Positions 1-10,475 of a stretch of 64,000 nt of DNA are shown piece after piece. Numbering within the stretch: the first letter of the stretch is position 1; each line of letters opens with the position of its first letter. Under the pieces are notes generated by a model. It ran no database searches and was not told the origin of the DNA. It saw only the letters and a list, made by a program, of their open reading frames with translations. This stretch comes from Tenebrio molitor (taxonomy: Eukaryota > Arthropoda > Insecta > Coleoptera > Tenebrionidae), in contig NC_091047.1 of the NCBI RefSeq assembly GCF_963966145.1, positions 22,258,001 to 22,322,000 of the forward strand, given 5' to 3'. Both the position numbers and the translations under genes were made by a program.

Positions 1-1466
1 AAACTCCGATACTCCGCACTTCTGGGGTACGTCAAGTGGTAACAATCGTGAATGCCGCCGTAACAGCACGGACAACAGACGAAGTGAGCTTTATTCTTGA
101 TGCAATTCTGTATCACAAGGTCGGTGGCGACACCGCAAGCGTGCAGAGACACGCCGATGTCGAAGCCGCCCACGAAGTAGTCCAGATTTGATTGCAAAAT
201 GATCACGTTATCCAACTGCATCTTGACTATCCTCTCTTTAGCTCTCACCAGAGATAGTTCCTTGTTCTCGACTAGAATGACAGTAGAGTTGGGCAACAGG
301 TGAGCTAGAAGTATGCCCAAATGACCGCTCCCGCTGCAGAAGTCCACGATTCGGCATTCTTTCGCACCGACCAACTTTATTACAGCTTTGGCAAGGTTTG
401 CTAGCTGGTCGCACTTCCGGTAAGCTCTGTTTTCCGGCAAAGCTCCGCTCATCGGGTTCGCCTCCGAAGGAATTTTGGACCAATCAAAAGGAACTTCGTC
501 ACCGAACGGATAAAGCGAATTGACGATCTCAATGTGATTGTTGTTGATGATTCTCAACGAATTTGTGATGTCCTTCTGTTTGGTGTAAATTCGCCTCTCG
601 GGTTTGTACCTCGAAGGATCTGCCGTATAAAGACTTTGTCTCAATATTTCAGGCTCAACAATCTCGTTTACGTCATTTGGTAACACGTCCAGAGAAAATT
701 TAACTTTGCTGACGTTCTTTTCTTTCATGGTGTTGAACCAAGCCATAGTGAGAGGTAACTTCTCTAGTAGTTTCTCCTCAGGATACAAGTCCAAAAAAAT
801 CTGCATGCAGGAAAACAAAATGACGTCGGAGAGAGTCATGAACGGTCCCTCCCCGAAGGTGTGGTGGAGGTCGAGCTTTTCTATGGGAACGCAGCTCTGG
901 ATGGCCTTGTCGTTGCTCTGTTCCCGCGCGACTTTGTACACGTTGTGTATCCGCACCGGTTGGCCCATGTGGTACTCAAACCTGATCAGGTCTTGTGGCA
1001 AGTTGAGGACGTCGCCGTCGAGACAGCGCGACGGGTCTGTCAGGACGCTTTTCACGGTGGACACCATATCCACTTCGCAGAACTTGGTCCACACCGAGCT
1101 TTCGCTGCACGCCATGAGACACGCGTCCCGAAAGCCGAGCAGTTTCTTCACCTTCTTGTGCTCGCTGCGCTTTATGATCTGTCTGGCGACCGAGCACAAA
1201 CCCGCTGTTACGTAGTTGTCCTGCACGATGACCGGCCAGGCGCAGTAATTCGCAACCTCTGGACAATTCTGGATTATTTCGAACGAGACGCGGCTCATGT
1301 CCATATTGACGCGCCCCCCTTTGCCCTCATCATCTGTCAATTTAATTTTTAGTTTAATGTTGTCGTGACCCGCGATTCTGTAAATGTTGACTATGATTAG
1401 TGACTCGACGTCGACCAAAAACTGGACTTTATCGAGTTGGTATGCTGTGATATAAATATTATCCAT
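1..1466 (-). CDS. GSTCD: GSTCD-like protein (GST C-terminal-like plus methyltransferase domain), 3' end beyond window
   Basis: A frame open for 488 codons runs from an ATG at 1466 to the window edge, so the C-terminus lies outside. The start is supported by a good context (A at -3, G at +4) and an in-frame stop four codons upstream. The N-terminal part contains the GST-C-like helical region. The C-terminal part carries a SAM-binding motif (VDFCSGSGHLGILLAHLLP), then SLHACGVATDLV and the cysteine-rich CCPCCYGGI, the hallmark of GSTCD-type methyltransferases. The family's substrate is not established, so only a probable SAM-dependent methyltransferase is claimed. Codon use is much more GC-rich than the surroundings. 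It lies 9 nt downstream of the JTB-like gene on the same strand. Plus-strand open frames here are shadows. Confidence 0.9.
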   Translation of the reverse strand, partial: MDNIYITAYQLDKVQFLVDVESLIIVNIYRIAGHDNIKLKIKLTDDEGKGGRVNMDMSRVSFEIIQNCPEVANYCAWPVIVQDNYVTAGLCSVARQIIKRSEHKKVKKLLGFRDACLMACSESSVWTKFCEVDMVSTVKSVLTDPSRCLDGDVLNLPQDLIRFEYHMGQPVRIHNVYKVAREQSNDKAIQSCVPIEKLDLHHTFGEGPFMTLSDVILFSCMQIFLDLYPEEKLLEKLPLTMAWFNTMKEKNVSKVKFSLDVLPNDVNEIVEPEILRQSLYTADPSRYKPERRIYTKQKDITNSLRIINNNHIEIVNSLYPFGDEVPFDWSKIPSEANPMSGALPENRAYRKCDQLANLAKAVIKLVGAKECRIVDFCSGSGHLGILLAHLLPNSTVILVENKELSLVRAKERIVKMQLDNVIILQSNLDYFVGGFDIGVSLHACGVATDLVIQNCIKNKAHFVCCPCCYGGIHDCYHLTYPRSAEYRS

Positions 1467-1475
1467 TGTTACAAT

Positions 1476-2047
1476 CTACACGCTGTTGGCTAACTGTCTT
1501 TGCACTCTCTGGAGCATGCGTTTGTTTAGAACCTTCTTTCTGGCTATTACGCACAAGGTGGAAATTGCTGCTGACAGGAACATGAACCCTTCGAACCTCC
1601 AAAAAGCCCTCTCGTCTATGTAAGCCGTCCGGTCGCAACTTCTCGTAACGGTTTCGCCGCTAGCGCAACGTAAGACCTCCTTGAAGTGAGTGTGAATGCA
1701 CACGCCGATGCTTTGACTGGCAATTTCGAAAGCTACAAAGTGAGGTTAGACTCGCTCTATGTTAAACGGATTCTCGTACCCGAGCACGGTTCGCAGTCTT
1801 TCACGACTTTGTACTCTTCCTTCTCCCAACAAGTGGAGTTCTGTTCGATTGGGAAGTTCCGTTTCCTACCGGGATTTCTCGACTCCGTCCAGTGGGACTC
1901 GATGATTAAAACTAGAACTGTTAAACTAAAATTATGTTGTGTTATAAGGTCAGATAGTTTCTAGTCGAATTGGTGGGTTTCTAATACTTACATTCCTAGA
2001 AACGTGATACCGAGTAACATGCGTTTCTTGGCGCAAGATTCAATCAT
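1476..2047 (-). CDS. JTB: JTB-like (jumping translocation breakpoint) single-pass membrane protein, three exons
   Basis: Three exons: 1992-2047, 1780-1925 and 1476-1732. The introns (1926-1991, 66 nt; 1733-1779, 47 nt) have GT-AG borders and restore one frame of 152 aa; human JTB is of similar size. A hydrophobic N-terminal signal segment spans about residues 10-27. It is followed by the JTB cysteine pattern (STCWEKEEYKVVKDCEPCS, then further cysteines), the motif DERAFWRFEGF, a transmembrane helix at about 118-131 and a short basic cytosolic tail (RVQRQL). JTB family members are small type I membrane proteins linked to cytokinesis and mitochondria in vertebrates; the role in insects is unknown. 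The TAG stop is in frame with the ATG of the next gene, three codons away. The family call is firm; the exon borders are read by eye. Confidence 0.88.
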
Positions 2048-2650
2048 GTTGGTGGAGTGGAACGGGAGGAATAGCTCGTTAGTTGCACAATTTTATTAAA
2101 TTTGAGCTATTTTTCCGATGTTTTGTATTAATCATCTGATTTACGTGTTCAACTGTCAGTTCAAAACGTCACTGTCAATTTAAAACTTCACTGAACTGAA
2201 CGTCACTGTTAAAAATATAAAAAGCACGGCAAGCGCGCGCTAGTTTTGACAGCGGAAGAAAAGTTGGGAATTGGTGGGTGGCGTCAGTGGCGTAACAATT
2301 AAGACAAAACTGAAAAATGTACGGTCGGTGGACAAATAAAACTGGGACACTTAAAATTGAATCTATGTAAATCAAACCGTTGAATTGTCAATATATTTGT
2401 CAGTGGCTATATAATATGTCACACCAAAGTTAACCTATTTGTGATAAAGCCGTAATTAAACGATGCAAATTTGTAAATTTTGACTTATGTGATTGTCATT
2501 TTTGTCCCAGTTTTATTTGTCCATCGACTGTACATATTTAAAAACGTGATGATACGAACAAATTTATTTTGATTTACGCATTTTAACCTTTAATTAATTC
2601 TTGACACAGAACCTAAAAGCATAAGCGGGAAAAATTTATTCCTACTGTTA
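2048..2650. other. Intergenic region upstream of JTB-like gene
   Basis: No coding sequence is supported. Bases 2148-2215 hold short, imperfect direct repeats of a unit around aacgtcactgt. The JTB/GSTCD promoter should lie at the left of this interval, but no clear TATA box is visible. Confidence 0.4.
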
Positions 2651-2828
2651 TACAGCTATTTCACGAGTGATAATAGGCCCGATGGACTTGAAAATGCAAC
2701 CCACAATACATTTTCGAAAAAGCTAGATATTTTAATTTCAGTAGTCAGCTTTTTTCGGAAATGTAGTGTAGGTTGTATTTTCAATTCCGTCGGGCTCATT
2801 ATCAGTTATCACTCGTAAAATACCTGTA
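2651..2828. mobile_element. Palindromic MITE, family 1, full copy
   Basis: The arms are inverted repeats of roughly 80 bp. The left arm has cacgagtgataat then gcccga; the right arm ends ttatcactcgtaaaatacc. They meet near agctagatattttaatttc. Partial copies lie at 38079-38200 and 50089-50150. Both ends carry TA, as in Tc1/mariner derivatives. The right end abuts the next element. Confidence 0.75.
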
Positions 2829-3285
2829 CAGGGTGTTTGGGGTATAAGGTAACACACTTCTCCTGTGTAAAGAAATAGACAAAATAAAACTTTTATTCTA
2901 GTACTATGGCGGACAAAAAATTTTGAACGACTTGTTATTCCTTTGACATATAAACGTAAAACTGGCTTTATGGTCAACTAACCTCATTTTTTATTTTTGC
3001 CTTTCTTGTCATGTCACCAGTGACAGATTAGTCAATCATAGATTAACACAAAAATTTTGGTGTGCCTATGTGGTCTCACGAATGGTGAACGTGGATGAAT
3101 CTTAATCGTTTCGTCTTTGCCGTCGAAATTGCGAAAGTCGCTGCAGCCCCTAGGCTATCGAGTGGTGTAGAATGTAGATACGTACCTATCTAGTTCTTAG
3201 AGGTTTAGCATCAACACAAAATCAGGAATGTCTTCATCATAGATGAAATTCAAAGTAGAGATCAATCCACAATACTAACAAATTA

Positions 3286-6200
3286 TAACATTTATTTATA
3301 TATATATATAATCAATACCCCTTTTTACCCTTTGGTGTAGGGGTTCATTATTAATTTTACTTTTACTTGTTATAAGTTATCTTAAATTATTTAACTGTGG
3401 ACAAATCCGGACCAGCTTCTTTTGTCTTGCGCTATCTTTCGCGCTTCTCTCCAATTTAATCCTCGTCTTTCCATCACTTTGGCGACTGTTCCGTTCCAAG
3501 ACTCGGGGGGCCTTCCCCTTCCTCTTTTGGTGTTTATTCTTGCGTCCCATATTCTTCTGACTTGCCTTGTATCTACCATTCTGGTTAGATGTCCATACCA
3601 TTTCAATTGATTTTTCTCGATTGTTGTTGTTACCGGTTCTATTCCTAATTCTTCCCTTATGTCATCATTTCGTTTATGGTCTCTTTTTGTTATTCCTAGT
3701 GCTCTCCTGTGGTATTTCATTTCGACTGCTTGTATTCTGTTTTTTTGTCTCTTTGTTATTACCCAAGATTCACTTCCAAATGTCAATACTGGACGAAATA
3801 TTGTTTGGTACACAGTCATTTTGGTCTTCCTACTAATTTCATTCTTTCCTATGAAAGTTTTGCCTAGTGAATGGTATAGTTTTGTCGCCGCCGATATCCT
3901 CTGGTTTATTTCTGTATCTTGCTTCCCCTTGTTGTTTATTGTGACTCCCAAATACTACTTGAATTCATTGACTTGTTCGATTTTTGTATTTTCAATTTCA
4001 ATGTCTACATTTTTCTCGTCTTTTGTTATTACCATTATTTTTGTCTTTGCTATGTTTATTTTCATCTGTTGTTCTTTTAATACTTTGTTCCATGTGTTGA
4101 GATTTTCTTGAAGTTCTTTCTCGGTAGATCCAAACACAACAAGATCGTCGGCAAAAGCACATTCAGAGATTTTAACTGTTGTTAATTTGTAGTGTCCAAT
4201 TTTTACTTGCTTCACTTTTTCTTTGGTCTTTTTGATTATTTCGTCCATCATTATTATGAATAGTAGCGGGCTCAGCACTCCTCCTTGTCTAAGTCCATCT
4301 ACGGTTATGAATTCCTTCGATCTGTTGTTTTTACTCCTGACATAGTTACGGCTATTTTGATACAAACTTTTTGTAGCTGTTATAAGTTGTGGGTCTATCC
4401 CTTTTTTTTCTAAGCATTCCCATACTTTTCCCCTCGGTATCCTGTCGAACGCCTTTTCTAAATCTATGAATTCTAGGTATAATTCTGAGTTCTTCTGAAT
4501 TGTTTTGTATATGCTCTCTTTGATTGTAAAGATGTGGTCTTGGATACTGTGGCCTTTCCTAAAACCGCTTTGTGAGTCTGTCATTTGTTCTTCTATTTCT
4601 CTTCTAAGTCTTTTTTCTAGTATCCTTTCGTACGTCTTTGCTACTACACTCAAAAGTGTGATACCTCTGTAATTGTTGCAATCTAATCTATCCCCCTTTT
4701 TATATATTGGTATCAGTACTCCTATTTCCCAGTCGTGTGGAATTTTGCCTTCAGCCCATGCTTTCCTGAATATCTTCAGTAATATTTGGGTGCTGTTTCC
4801 TCCTAAGTGTTTTATCATTTCTGGGGTGATTCCATCGTGTCCTGCTGCTTTTCCGTTTTTTATACTTTTTATAGCTTCTTGTACTTCTGTTAATGTAATC
4901 TCGTTTTCTCTATTTCTCTCGTTATTTATTTCTGTTTTGTTCTTCCTTCCTTCTTTTACTGTTTTTCCTGTTGATTCTCTGTTTGTCTTTGTAGGGTTCA
5001 GTAATTCTTCGAAATGTTCCTTCCATCGTTCCATAATCTTATGCTCTTCTGTTAGTACTTCTCCTTCTTTGGTTTTAATGCTATTGATTATAGGCTGTTC
5101 TTGTTTCTCCGTTTTCAAATTTTTTAGTACACGGTAAAATAGTTTCTGGTTTTCATTTTTATTTTTTTCCATCTTTCTTCCAAAATCTTCCCAGGATTTC
5201 TTTTTTGCTTCTATTACTAAATTTTTCACCATTTCTCGTTGTCTTTTGTAACTCATATAGGACTCTCTTGTTCTTGTGTTTAAGTATATTTCCCATTTTG
5301 TTTTCTTCTTCTTAATTTCTTTCTTAATTTCTTCATTCCACCAAGCTGTTTGTTTTTTATTTTTATTTATTACTACGGTTCCGCATACTTTTCTGGCTCC
5401 TTCTTGTAGTATTGTTTTGAATGTTTGCCATGCTTCTTCTATGCCCATTTGTTCTTGTTCTTCTTTTGTCTGTTCGATTTTTTGTTCTACATATTCTTTA
5501 TATTTTTCAGCTTGCTCTTTTTCTTGTAGCTTATACGTTTTTGTAGCTTCATGGCATGGTTTCGATTTATTCTTTGCTCTCTGTTCCGTATCTTGTTTCG
5601 TTCCGTTTGCTATTTTCGCTACTAACATGTAATGGTCGCTATAGATTTCAGGTCCTCTTTGGACCTTAGCGTCTTTTACCATTGTCCTTTTGTTCCTTTC
5701 TACTATTATATAATCTATAATTGATTTTTCTACTCGGCTTTGTACTTCTCTTGTTATTTTATTTATTTCTTTGTGTGTATAAAAGGTGTTTGCTATGATT
5801 AAGTCGTTTTCTATGCAATATTCTATTAATCTTCGTCCATTTCCATTTCTTATATTTTCTCCATGGTTTCCTATTACTTCCATTGTGGTATTATCCTTTT
5901 TTCCAACTCTTCCGTTTAGGTCCCCTATGACGAATACTGTTCCATTACTTTTTTCCACAGCTAAATTCATTTCTTCCCAGAATTTATCTTTTTCATCTGT
6001 TTTTTCGTCTTCGTTTGGCCCATACGTTATTATTATTGTTATTGGGTTTCCTCCATTCTTCGCCTCAACTTTTATTATTCTCTCTGATATGTATGTCCAT
6101 CCTAGTATTTTCTTTCTCCATTTCTCGTTTATCAGGCAACCCACTCCCGCTTTTGCTCTTTCATTTGTCGGTACTCCGCTGTAAATTAGGTAATACCCGT

Positions 6201-6340
6201 TTACTACTTCTATTGATCCTTGTCCTTTTTTCTTTGTTTCCGTGATTCCTAGAATATCTACATTTATTTTCTGGCATTCTTCTATTAGTTCGTTCTCCTT
6301 TCCGCTTAGTCCTCTAATGTTCCATGTAACATTTATTTAT
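3286..6340 (-). mobile_element. RTE-like non-LTR retrotransposon insertion with 14-bp target duplication
   Basis: The direct repeat taacatttatttat occurs at 3286-3299 and 6327-6340, so the inserted DNA is 3300-6326. On the minus strand it starts inside the endonuclease domain and ends in a short TA-rich tail instead of poly(A). A simple-repeat tail is usual for RTE elements. The 5' end is truncated: the coding sequence is already open at the junction with no start codon. Confidence 0.85.
3391..6326 (-). pseudogene. RTE-like endonuclease/reverse transcriptase, 5'-truncated, one in-frame stop
   Basis: The reading frame enters at 6326 with the endonuclease start TWNIRGLSG and includes GDLNGRVG and SDHYML of the AP endonuclease. 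The reverse transcriptase follows with NGKAAGHDGITPEMIKHLGG, FRKGHSIQDHIF, EFIDLEKAFDRIPR, GLRQGGVLSPLLF and the catalytic FADD (CAFADDLVVFG). The C-terminal part has FGSESWV, LKWYGHLTRM and KRGRGRPPESW, usual in insect RTE-type elements. The frame is broken only by a TAG at 3955-3957 between EFK and YLG. Family members read straight from FK to YLG, so the codon looks like a 3-nt insertion. No ORF1 is present. Jockey/CR1 relatives are possible, but the C-terminus and tail favour RTE. Confidence 0.82.
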
Positions 6341-6396
6341 TAAACTTAAAATTAAAAGTTTAAAATAAAAAAAACTTTACAAATAAAACTGAACAG

Positions 6397-6711
6397 TCAA
6401 TATTTGATCATTGCTCCATTTTGTTGTACAACCAAGAGCAATCTATTCCTCATGGACAGGCACAGATTTCGGTGATAGTTCGGGGGTGCCTCGTTCTGTT
6501 CCACGGAAGACACCCGCCTTCTTCCAGAACCTGGACGCCGAACCACCGTCCCAGTGTGTTGCCACTTCCGCATAATGGCATGGATAGTGCTCTTCGGTAA
6601 CCCTAAATTCGTCGACATTTGCCCATACGACATACCCCTCTGGTGAAGGGTTACTCCGGTTACTATTTTGGTTTTAGTAAATTCAGATACGGCTGGCATT
6701 GTAGGTATCAC
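6397..6711 (-). pseudogene. Tc1-like transposase, N-terminal DNA-binding fragment
   Basis: An open frame of 104 codons contains a helix-turn-helix (MSYGQMSTNLGLPKSTIHAI) followed by TGTVVRRPGSGRRR, the GRPR-like linker of Tc1 transposases. It ends before any DDE motif. It is the only transposase remnant inside the Tc1-like element, close to the right TIR. Confidence 0.7.
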
Positions 6712-6881
6712 TAAATTATTATTATAAACTTGATAGACGTTTACTTCAAACCGTTAATTTTTCGATTTAATTTATAAACGTCATAATAACAGTAAAGGGC
6801 AGCTTACAATGACATTTTTTGATATGCCAAAATTTGATCGTTCAAAATTTTTTGCCCGCCATAGTAACATTTTTTAGTACA

Positions 6882-7380
6882 TACAGGGTTATTCACGAGA
6901 GGGGTATTTCTGAATTTCTTTTTACCGCAACCCATTATACACATTGCAACAATATCTTGATTTCAAATTTTGAAAATAATTATAACTGAATCCACAATGG
7001 TTCTTAGTTCTGTCTCTTTGACGTTAAAGCAAAACATTTTTGTCAATTCGAAAAATGTGTTTTTAGAATAACGACGAAAAGACTGACATGCTCCTCATTT
7101 ATGGAGAGTGTGGAAAGAATTCTGTCGCCGCTGCGGATGTTTAGAAGCCGATGGTAGACATTTCGAACACCTTTTACATTAACTTAATTTGTTAATTTTG
7201 TTGCATTTTGATTAAATACAGGTTATCTGCCAATCTGACATTTCTCACAAATCTATCCAACTTACTTTGATTTTTAATTTAAAAGAAATAACACATTTGA
7301 TTTAGTAGTTACTGCCATTGGTATTGTTGGTTGCGCCAAAATAAAAATTCAGAAGTATCCCTCTCGTGAATAACCCTGTA
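6882..7380 (+). mobile_element. MITE-A copy 1 (deletion derivative of a mariner-like element)
   Basis: The TIRs start tacagggttattcacgagag and are nearly perfect at both ends, with TA included. A second copy lies at 56014-56507. The plus-strand interior encodes a fragment reading TDMLLIYGECGKNSVAAADV. This resembles the start of the N-terminal domain of insect mariner-like transposases (DUF4817 type), so the element is probably a remnant of an autonomous transposon. Confidence 0.8.
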
Positions 7381-7413
7381 TGTGTTATAATTTTCTAGTA
7401 AGCATTTTTTCGG

Positions 7414-7697
7414 TAGTTGTTCACTTTAACTACTTCTGGAATTTTCGCGTTTTTTCTGGCTAGACACCCTCAGAGCGTCCTCCTAGATCGTTTCCCACCA
7501 TTCAAACCTTGTGCAAATGCCTTTTTTTTCTCTCTTGTTGTGTTTCAAGGTCGCGCCAATGTCTTAGTATAACTAAAGGGTAAGGAAAATTCATTTGCAC
7601 AAGGTTTGAATGATGGGAAACGATCTAGGAGGACGCCCTGAGGCTGTCTAGCCAGAAAAAACGCGAAAATTCCAGAAGTAGTTAAAGTGAACAATTA
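7414..7697. mobile_element. Foldback element with ~115-bp arms
   Basis: The arm from about 7414 (gttcactttaactacttctg) to 7530 is repeated inverted at 7580-7697 with few differences, around a 50-bp loop. No coding sequence. It lies within the outer TIR element. Confidence 0.8.
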
Positions 7698-8040
7698 CCA
7701 TTTTTTCAATTTGAAGAACTACTGTGTCAGATCCACCGGATTTCTAAATTATAAAGGCGGCAGCTAAGGCAATTTCCTTTACAAATCTTTATTAGCTTGG
7801 TATTAATAATTACAGATACGAACAGTGGCTCTCAAACAGTGGAAACAGAGTTTAGTCAGTTTAGTTCAGCATAATAAAAAAAGCAAATTGAAAAAAATGT
7901 CACTAAGAAAAGTTGTTCATTTAATCTAGTTGTGCATGTCAGAAAAGTTTGTTACCTTAAACACCAAACACCCTGTATTTCAGCCTTACAAGAGGTTATA
8001 CAACCAACATTGCAGATGATTTTTTTAAAAGAAATATTTA

Positions 8041-8235
8041 TACAGACTGATTCACATAACTTTCCGGCCCACACGAAATTTAAATGCAGCCAGTAATATG
8101 TTTTGGGGGCTCAAAAGGTGCAGTTATGATGTCGTTTATTTTAAATATTAAAAAAGATTTTGACTATTTGTTTTTTACTAGCCAATGCTGTGAATGATTG
8201 TGATCAGGTTTGCAATTAATCTAAGCAAAAATGAA
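8041..8235. repeat. Repeat family F, copy 1
   Basis: Contains gattgtgatcaggtttgcaa, the reverse complement of a unit also found at 24821-24870 and 57721-57815. It is probably one end of an old transposon; its full extent is unclear. Confidence 0.5.
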
Positions 8236-8388
8236 TAGAGAATTTTTCCATTTTTGAATTTTCTATATCTACAGTTTAAAATTTATAATGATGAAATGTG
8301 TTAGAAATATACCGAATATGCCTATTTCAAATGAATTGATTTGTCCATTTTAGAACTGAACATAGCCATTTTACATTGTATGTTCTGC

Positions 8389-8499
8389 TATAATATAACT
8401 AGTGGTATGATTATTATCGATGATATTATAGTGAAATGTCCTGCTTCAATTTCACGAATTTAATATCATCCATGATTAATCATACCACGTGTTATATTC
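8389..8499. repeat. Imperfect palindrome, ~50-bp arms
   Basis: The left arm ataactagtggtatgattat is mirrored by the right arm ending ataccacgtgttat, with a short AT-rich centre. It is a probable small foldback remnant with no gene content. Confidence 0.6.
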
Positions 8500-8740
8500 G
8501 ATGAGACAAATGAATGAAATACAAAATTATTCATTTATTTGTCAAACTGACAAATTTATTTCAATCAAAAATCGTAACGACGAAAGTAAATAAGATAATA
8601 TTTTTTTTGTTTTTTATTATCGCTGTGAATGCTGTGATAAGCATGCAACTAAGGACTTTACGCGTTTTCATTGGATCATTCATGATCACGTGATACATGA
8701 ATTATATTGTCAGCGAAATAAAAAACGCAGTGTATGTAAC

Positions 8741-8907
8741 GGTGTTTTTTTAAATTTGGCGTCGAAGTAGGCTGTCGATTGTGAACGCACTATACATACA
8801 GGTTACGGATCACGGATCAGCTGTTTAAATCTTGGGCTTTACACGAGTGGTGCGATCTCAATAAACTCTCCAACGCCTACTTCGACGCCAAATTTTAAAA
8901 AACACCC
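8741..8907. mobile_element. MITE-D copy 1
   Basis: Terminal repeats ggtgttttttaaatttggcg-like (left) and cgccaaattttaaaaaacac (right), both extending into gtcgaagtaggc. A related copy lies at 57520-57675 in the opposite orientation and shares the internal ggatcacggatcagctgttt region. Confidence 0.65.
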
Positions 8908-8938
8908 TTTATATGCACATTAAATGTAATGTTTCAAG

Positions 8939-10241
8939 TATTGGGTGATTCAAAATGATTGTGGCCAAGTATGGCAACTATGTACGAAAATGTATGTGGC
9001 AACTATGTGAATGGGGTAGAGTTGACATTTGTATGACATTTCATAAGCGTGCATTTGATTTTTTCAATTTCATTACACATTGATTTGACAACTTGCAAAA
9101 TTACGAGAGGCTAAATAACCCAGGACGATCCTTACCAATACGCATGCGTTAGTAACTCGGGTGCTCGGGTGCTTTGTTGTTAAAACATGTACCGCATGGT
9201 ACTGTACCGCGTGCTGTACGTAAGGCAAAGAACAGTAGATGAGTAGAACACAAACTAAAGATATAATTATGCTTTTAGAATCTTTTGATAGGTCTATTAT
9301 TGTATTCAATTTGGAGTCGTTTATGGCTATCTATTAAAGCACTCGTAGTTTAATAGATCTCTAAGAAAATTTTTATCAATATTTCAGTGTATTATTGTCA
9401 TTTACAGCAAAAAACTTCCAATATTAATCTTCAAACTCTACTTTTTAACATATGTTGCAGATGTAGTTGCATCCGTTACCTTGAATTACCAATTACATAA
9501 TACAAAATTCCCTAGAATTTGAAAATTTGATTTTTTTATTTAAAAATTTAAAAAAAATCTAAAAAATAACAGAAAAAAACTCGCCTACGTGTCGTTTTCT
9601 AGACCTGGGATTCGTGCGCCAAATCAACCCTTATAAAACTCGTTGTGCAAACATTTCATCACAGTTTTTTTTAGCAGCAACTGGGCATGTTTAAGTAAAA
9701 ATAATAAGAATCAATAAATAAATGAAACGTGCTGCTAATAAAACAATATGAACGAAATTCAAAGCAATTGAATTTTATTTTGAATCAAATAAATGTCATA
9801 ATTTATATTCACCAACATAGTATGAAAAAATATCTACCTAGGGTTATTTAAATTTTACCAACCTAAAGCAACAGGTGGTGGTTTTTTGATTTTTGAATGG
9901 ACTTTAGTCATAAACGACTCCAAATTGAATACAACAATAGACCTATTAAAAGATTCTAAAAACATAATTATATTTTTAGTTTGTGTTCTACTCATCTACT
10001 GTTCTTTGCCTTACGCGCAGCACGCGGTACAGTACCATGCGATACGTAAACAACAAAGCACCCAAGTTACTAACGCATGCGTATTGGTAAGAATCGTCCT
10101 GGGTTATTTAGCCTCTCGTGCAAAATTGCGCGACTATGAACTGTCAAGGAAATGTCAACTCTACCCTACTCACATAGTTGCCAGATAAATTTTTGTACAT
10201 AGTTGCCATACTTGGCCACAATCATTTTGAATCACCCAATA
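8939..10241. mobile_element. Large inverted-repeat element with ~350-400-bp arms
   Basis: The left end tattgggtgattcaaaatga is mirrored exactly by the right end. Homology between arms continues for about 380 bp, so similar short proteins appear on the minus strand (9073-9309) and the plus strand (9886-10188). These open frames follow from the palindrome, not from a gene. The centre holds a truncated copy of repeat E (9665-9906) and AT-rich DNA. Parts recur at 44688-45075. Confidence 0.75.
9665..9906 (-). repeat. Repeat E, truncated copy
   Basis: Reverse complement of a segment of 24351-24690: it shares the terminus aaagtccattcaaaaatcaa and about 200 further bases. The other end is missing. 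Confidence 0.6.
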
Positions 10242-10254
10242 CCTGTAACATTTC

Positions 10255-10466
10255 AAATTTATCTAGTGTTTAAGATGAAATATTTACAGACTATTGGGAT
10301 AGATAGAATGTTTTAAAGTGTTGCTCTATTTGTGTAACAAATAGGTCCATATCTTCAACAAAAATGAAGATTGATTTTTTAAACATTTTTACCTGATACC
10401 TATTTTAATGACTATTTAAGAACGTACGACTAAACTGTTCCGCGAATTTTGGGACACCCGGTAGAA
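10255..10466 (-). repeat. Repeat G, uninterrupted copy
   Basis: Reverse complement of the sequence flanking repeat E at 24226-24350 and 24691-24730; the end reads ttccgcgaattttgggacac. It preserves the pre-insertion (empty) site of the copy at 24 kb. Confidence 0.6.
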
Positions 10467-10475
10467 AAATGTAAG

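Larger units (their letters stand above)
2904..6864 (-). mobile_element. Tc1-like DNA transposon, deletion derivative, split by an RTE insertion
   Basis: The left TIR ctatggcggacaaaaaattt and the right TIR (reverse complement ctatggcgggcaaaaaattt) extend to TTGAAC, and each is flanked by the TA target duplication (2902-2903, 6865-6866). The only recognisable coding part is an N-terminal helix-turn-helix fragment at 6397-6711. The catalytic domain is not seen in 2931-3285, so the element was already defective or has decayed. A non-LTR element sits inside it. Confidence 0.8.
2827..7977. mobile_element. Outer TIR element, interrupted by three other elements
   Basis: The left terminus tacagggtgtttggggtat matches the reverse complement of the right terminus, which reads accaaacaccctgta at 7963-7977; the match continues through aaggtaac inside both ends. 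Once the Tc1-like element, the MITE-A copy and the foldback element are removed, only about 400 bp belongs to this element, so it is itself a small non-autonomous element. No coding sequence of its own is seen. Confidence 0.65.

Noticed and set aside
706..1352. Plus-strand and second minus-strand open frames over the GSTCD-like gene
   Set aside because: They overlap the GC-rich GSTCD coding sequence in other frames and have no domain features.
3422..6245. Several plus-strand hydrophobic frames of 60-154 codons
   Set aside because: Mirror frames of the A-rich RTE-like coding strand; rich in Phe/Ser because of base composition.
9073..10188. Two similar proteins on opposite strands as a gene pair
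   Set aside because: They are the two arms of one palindromic element; no start context, splice sites or known motif.
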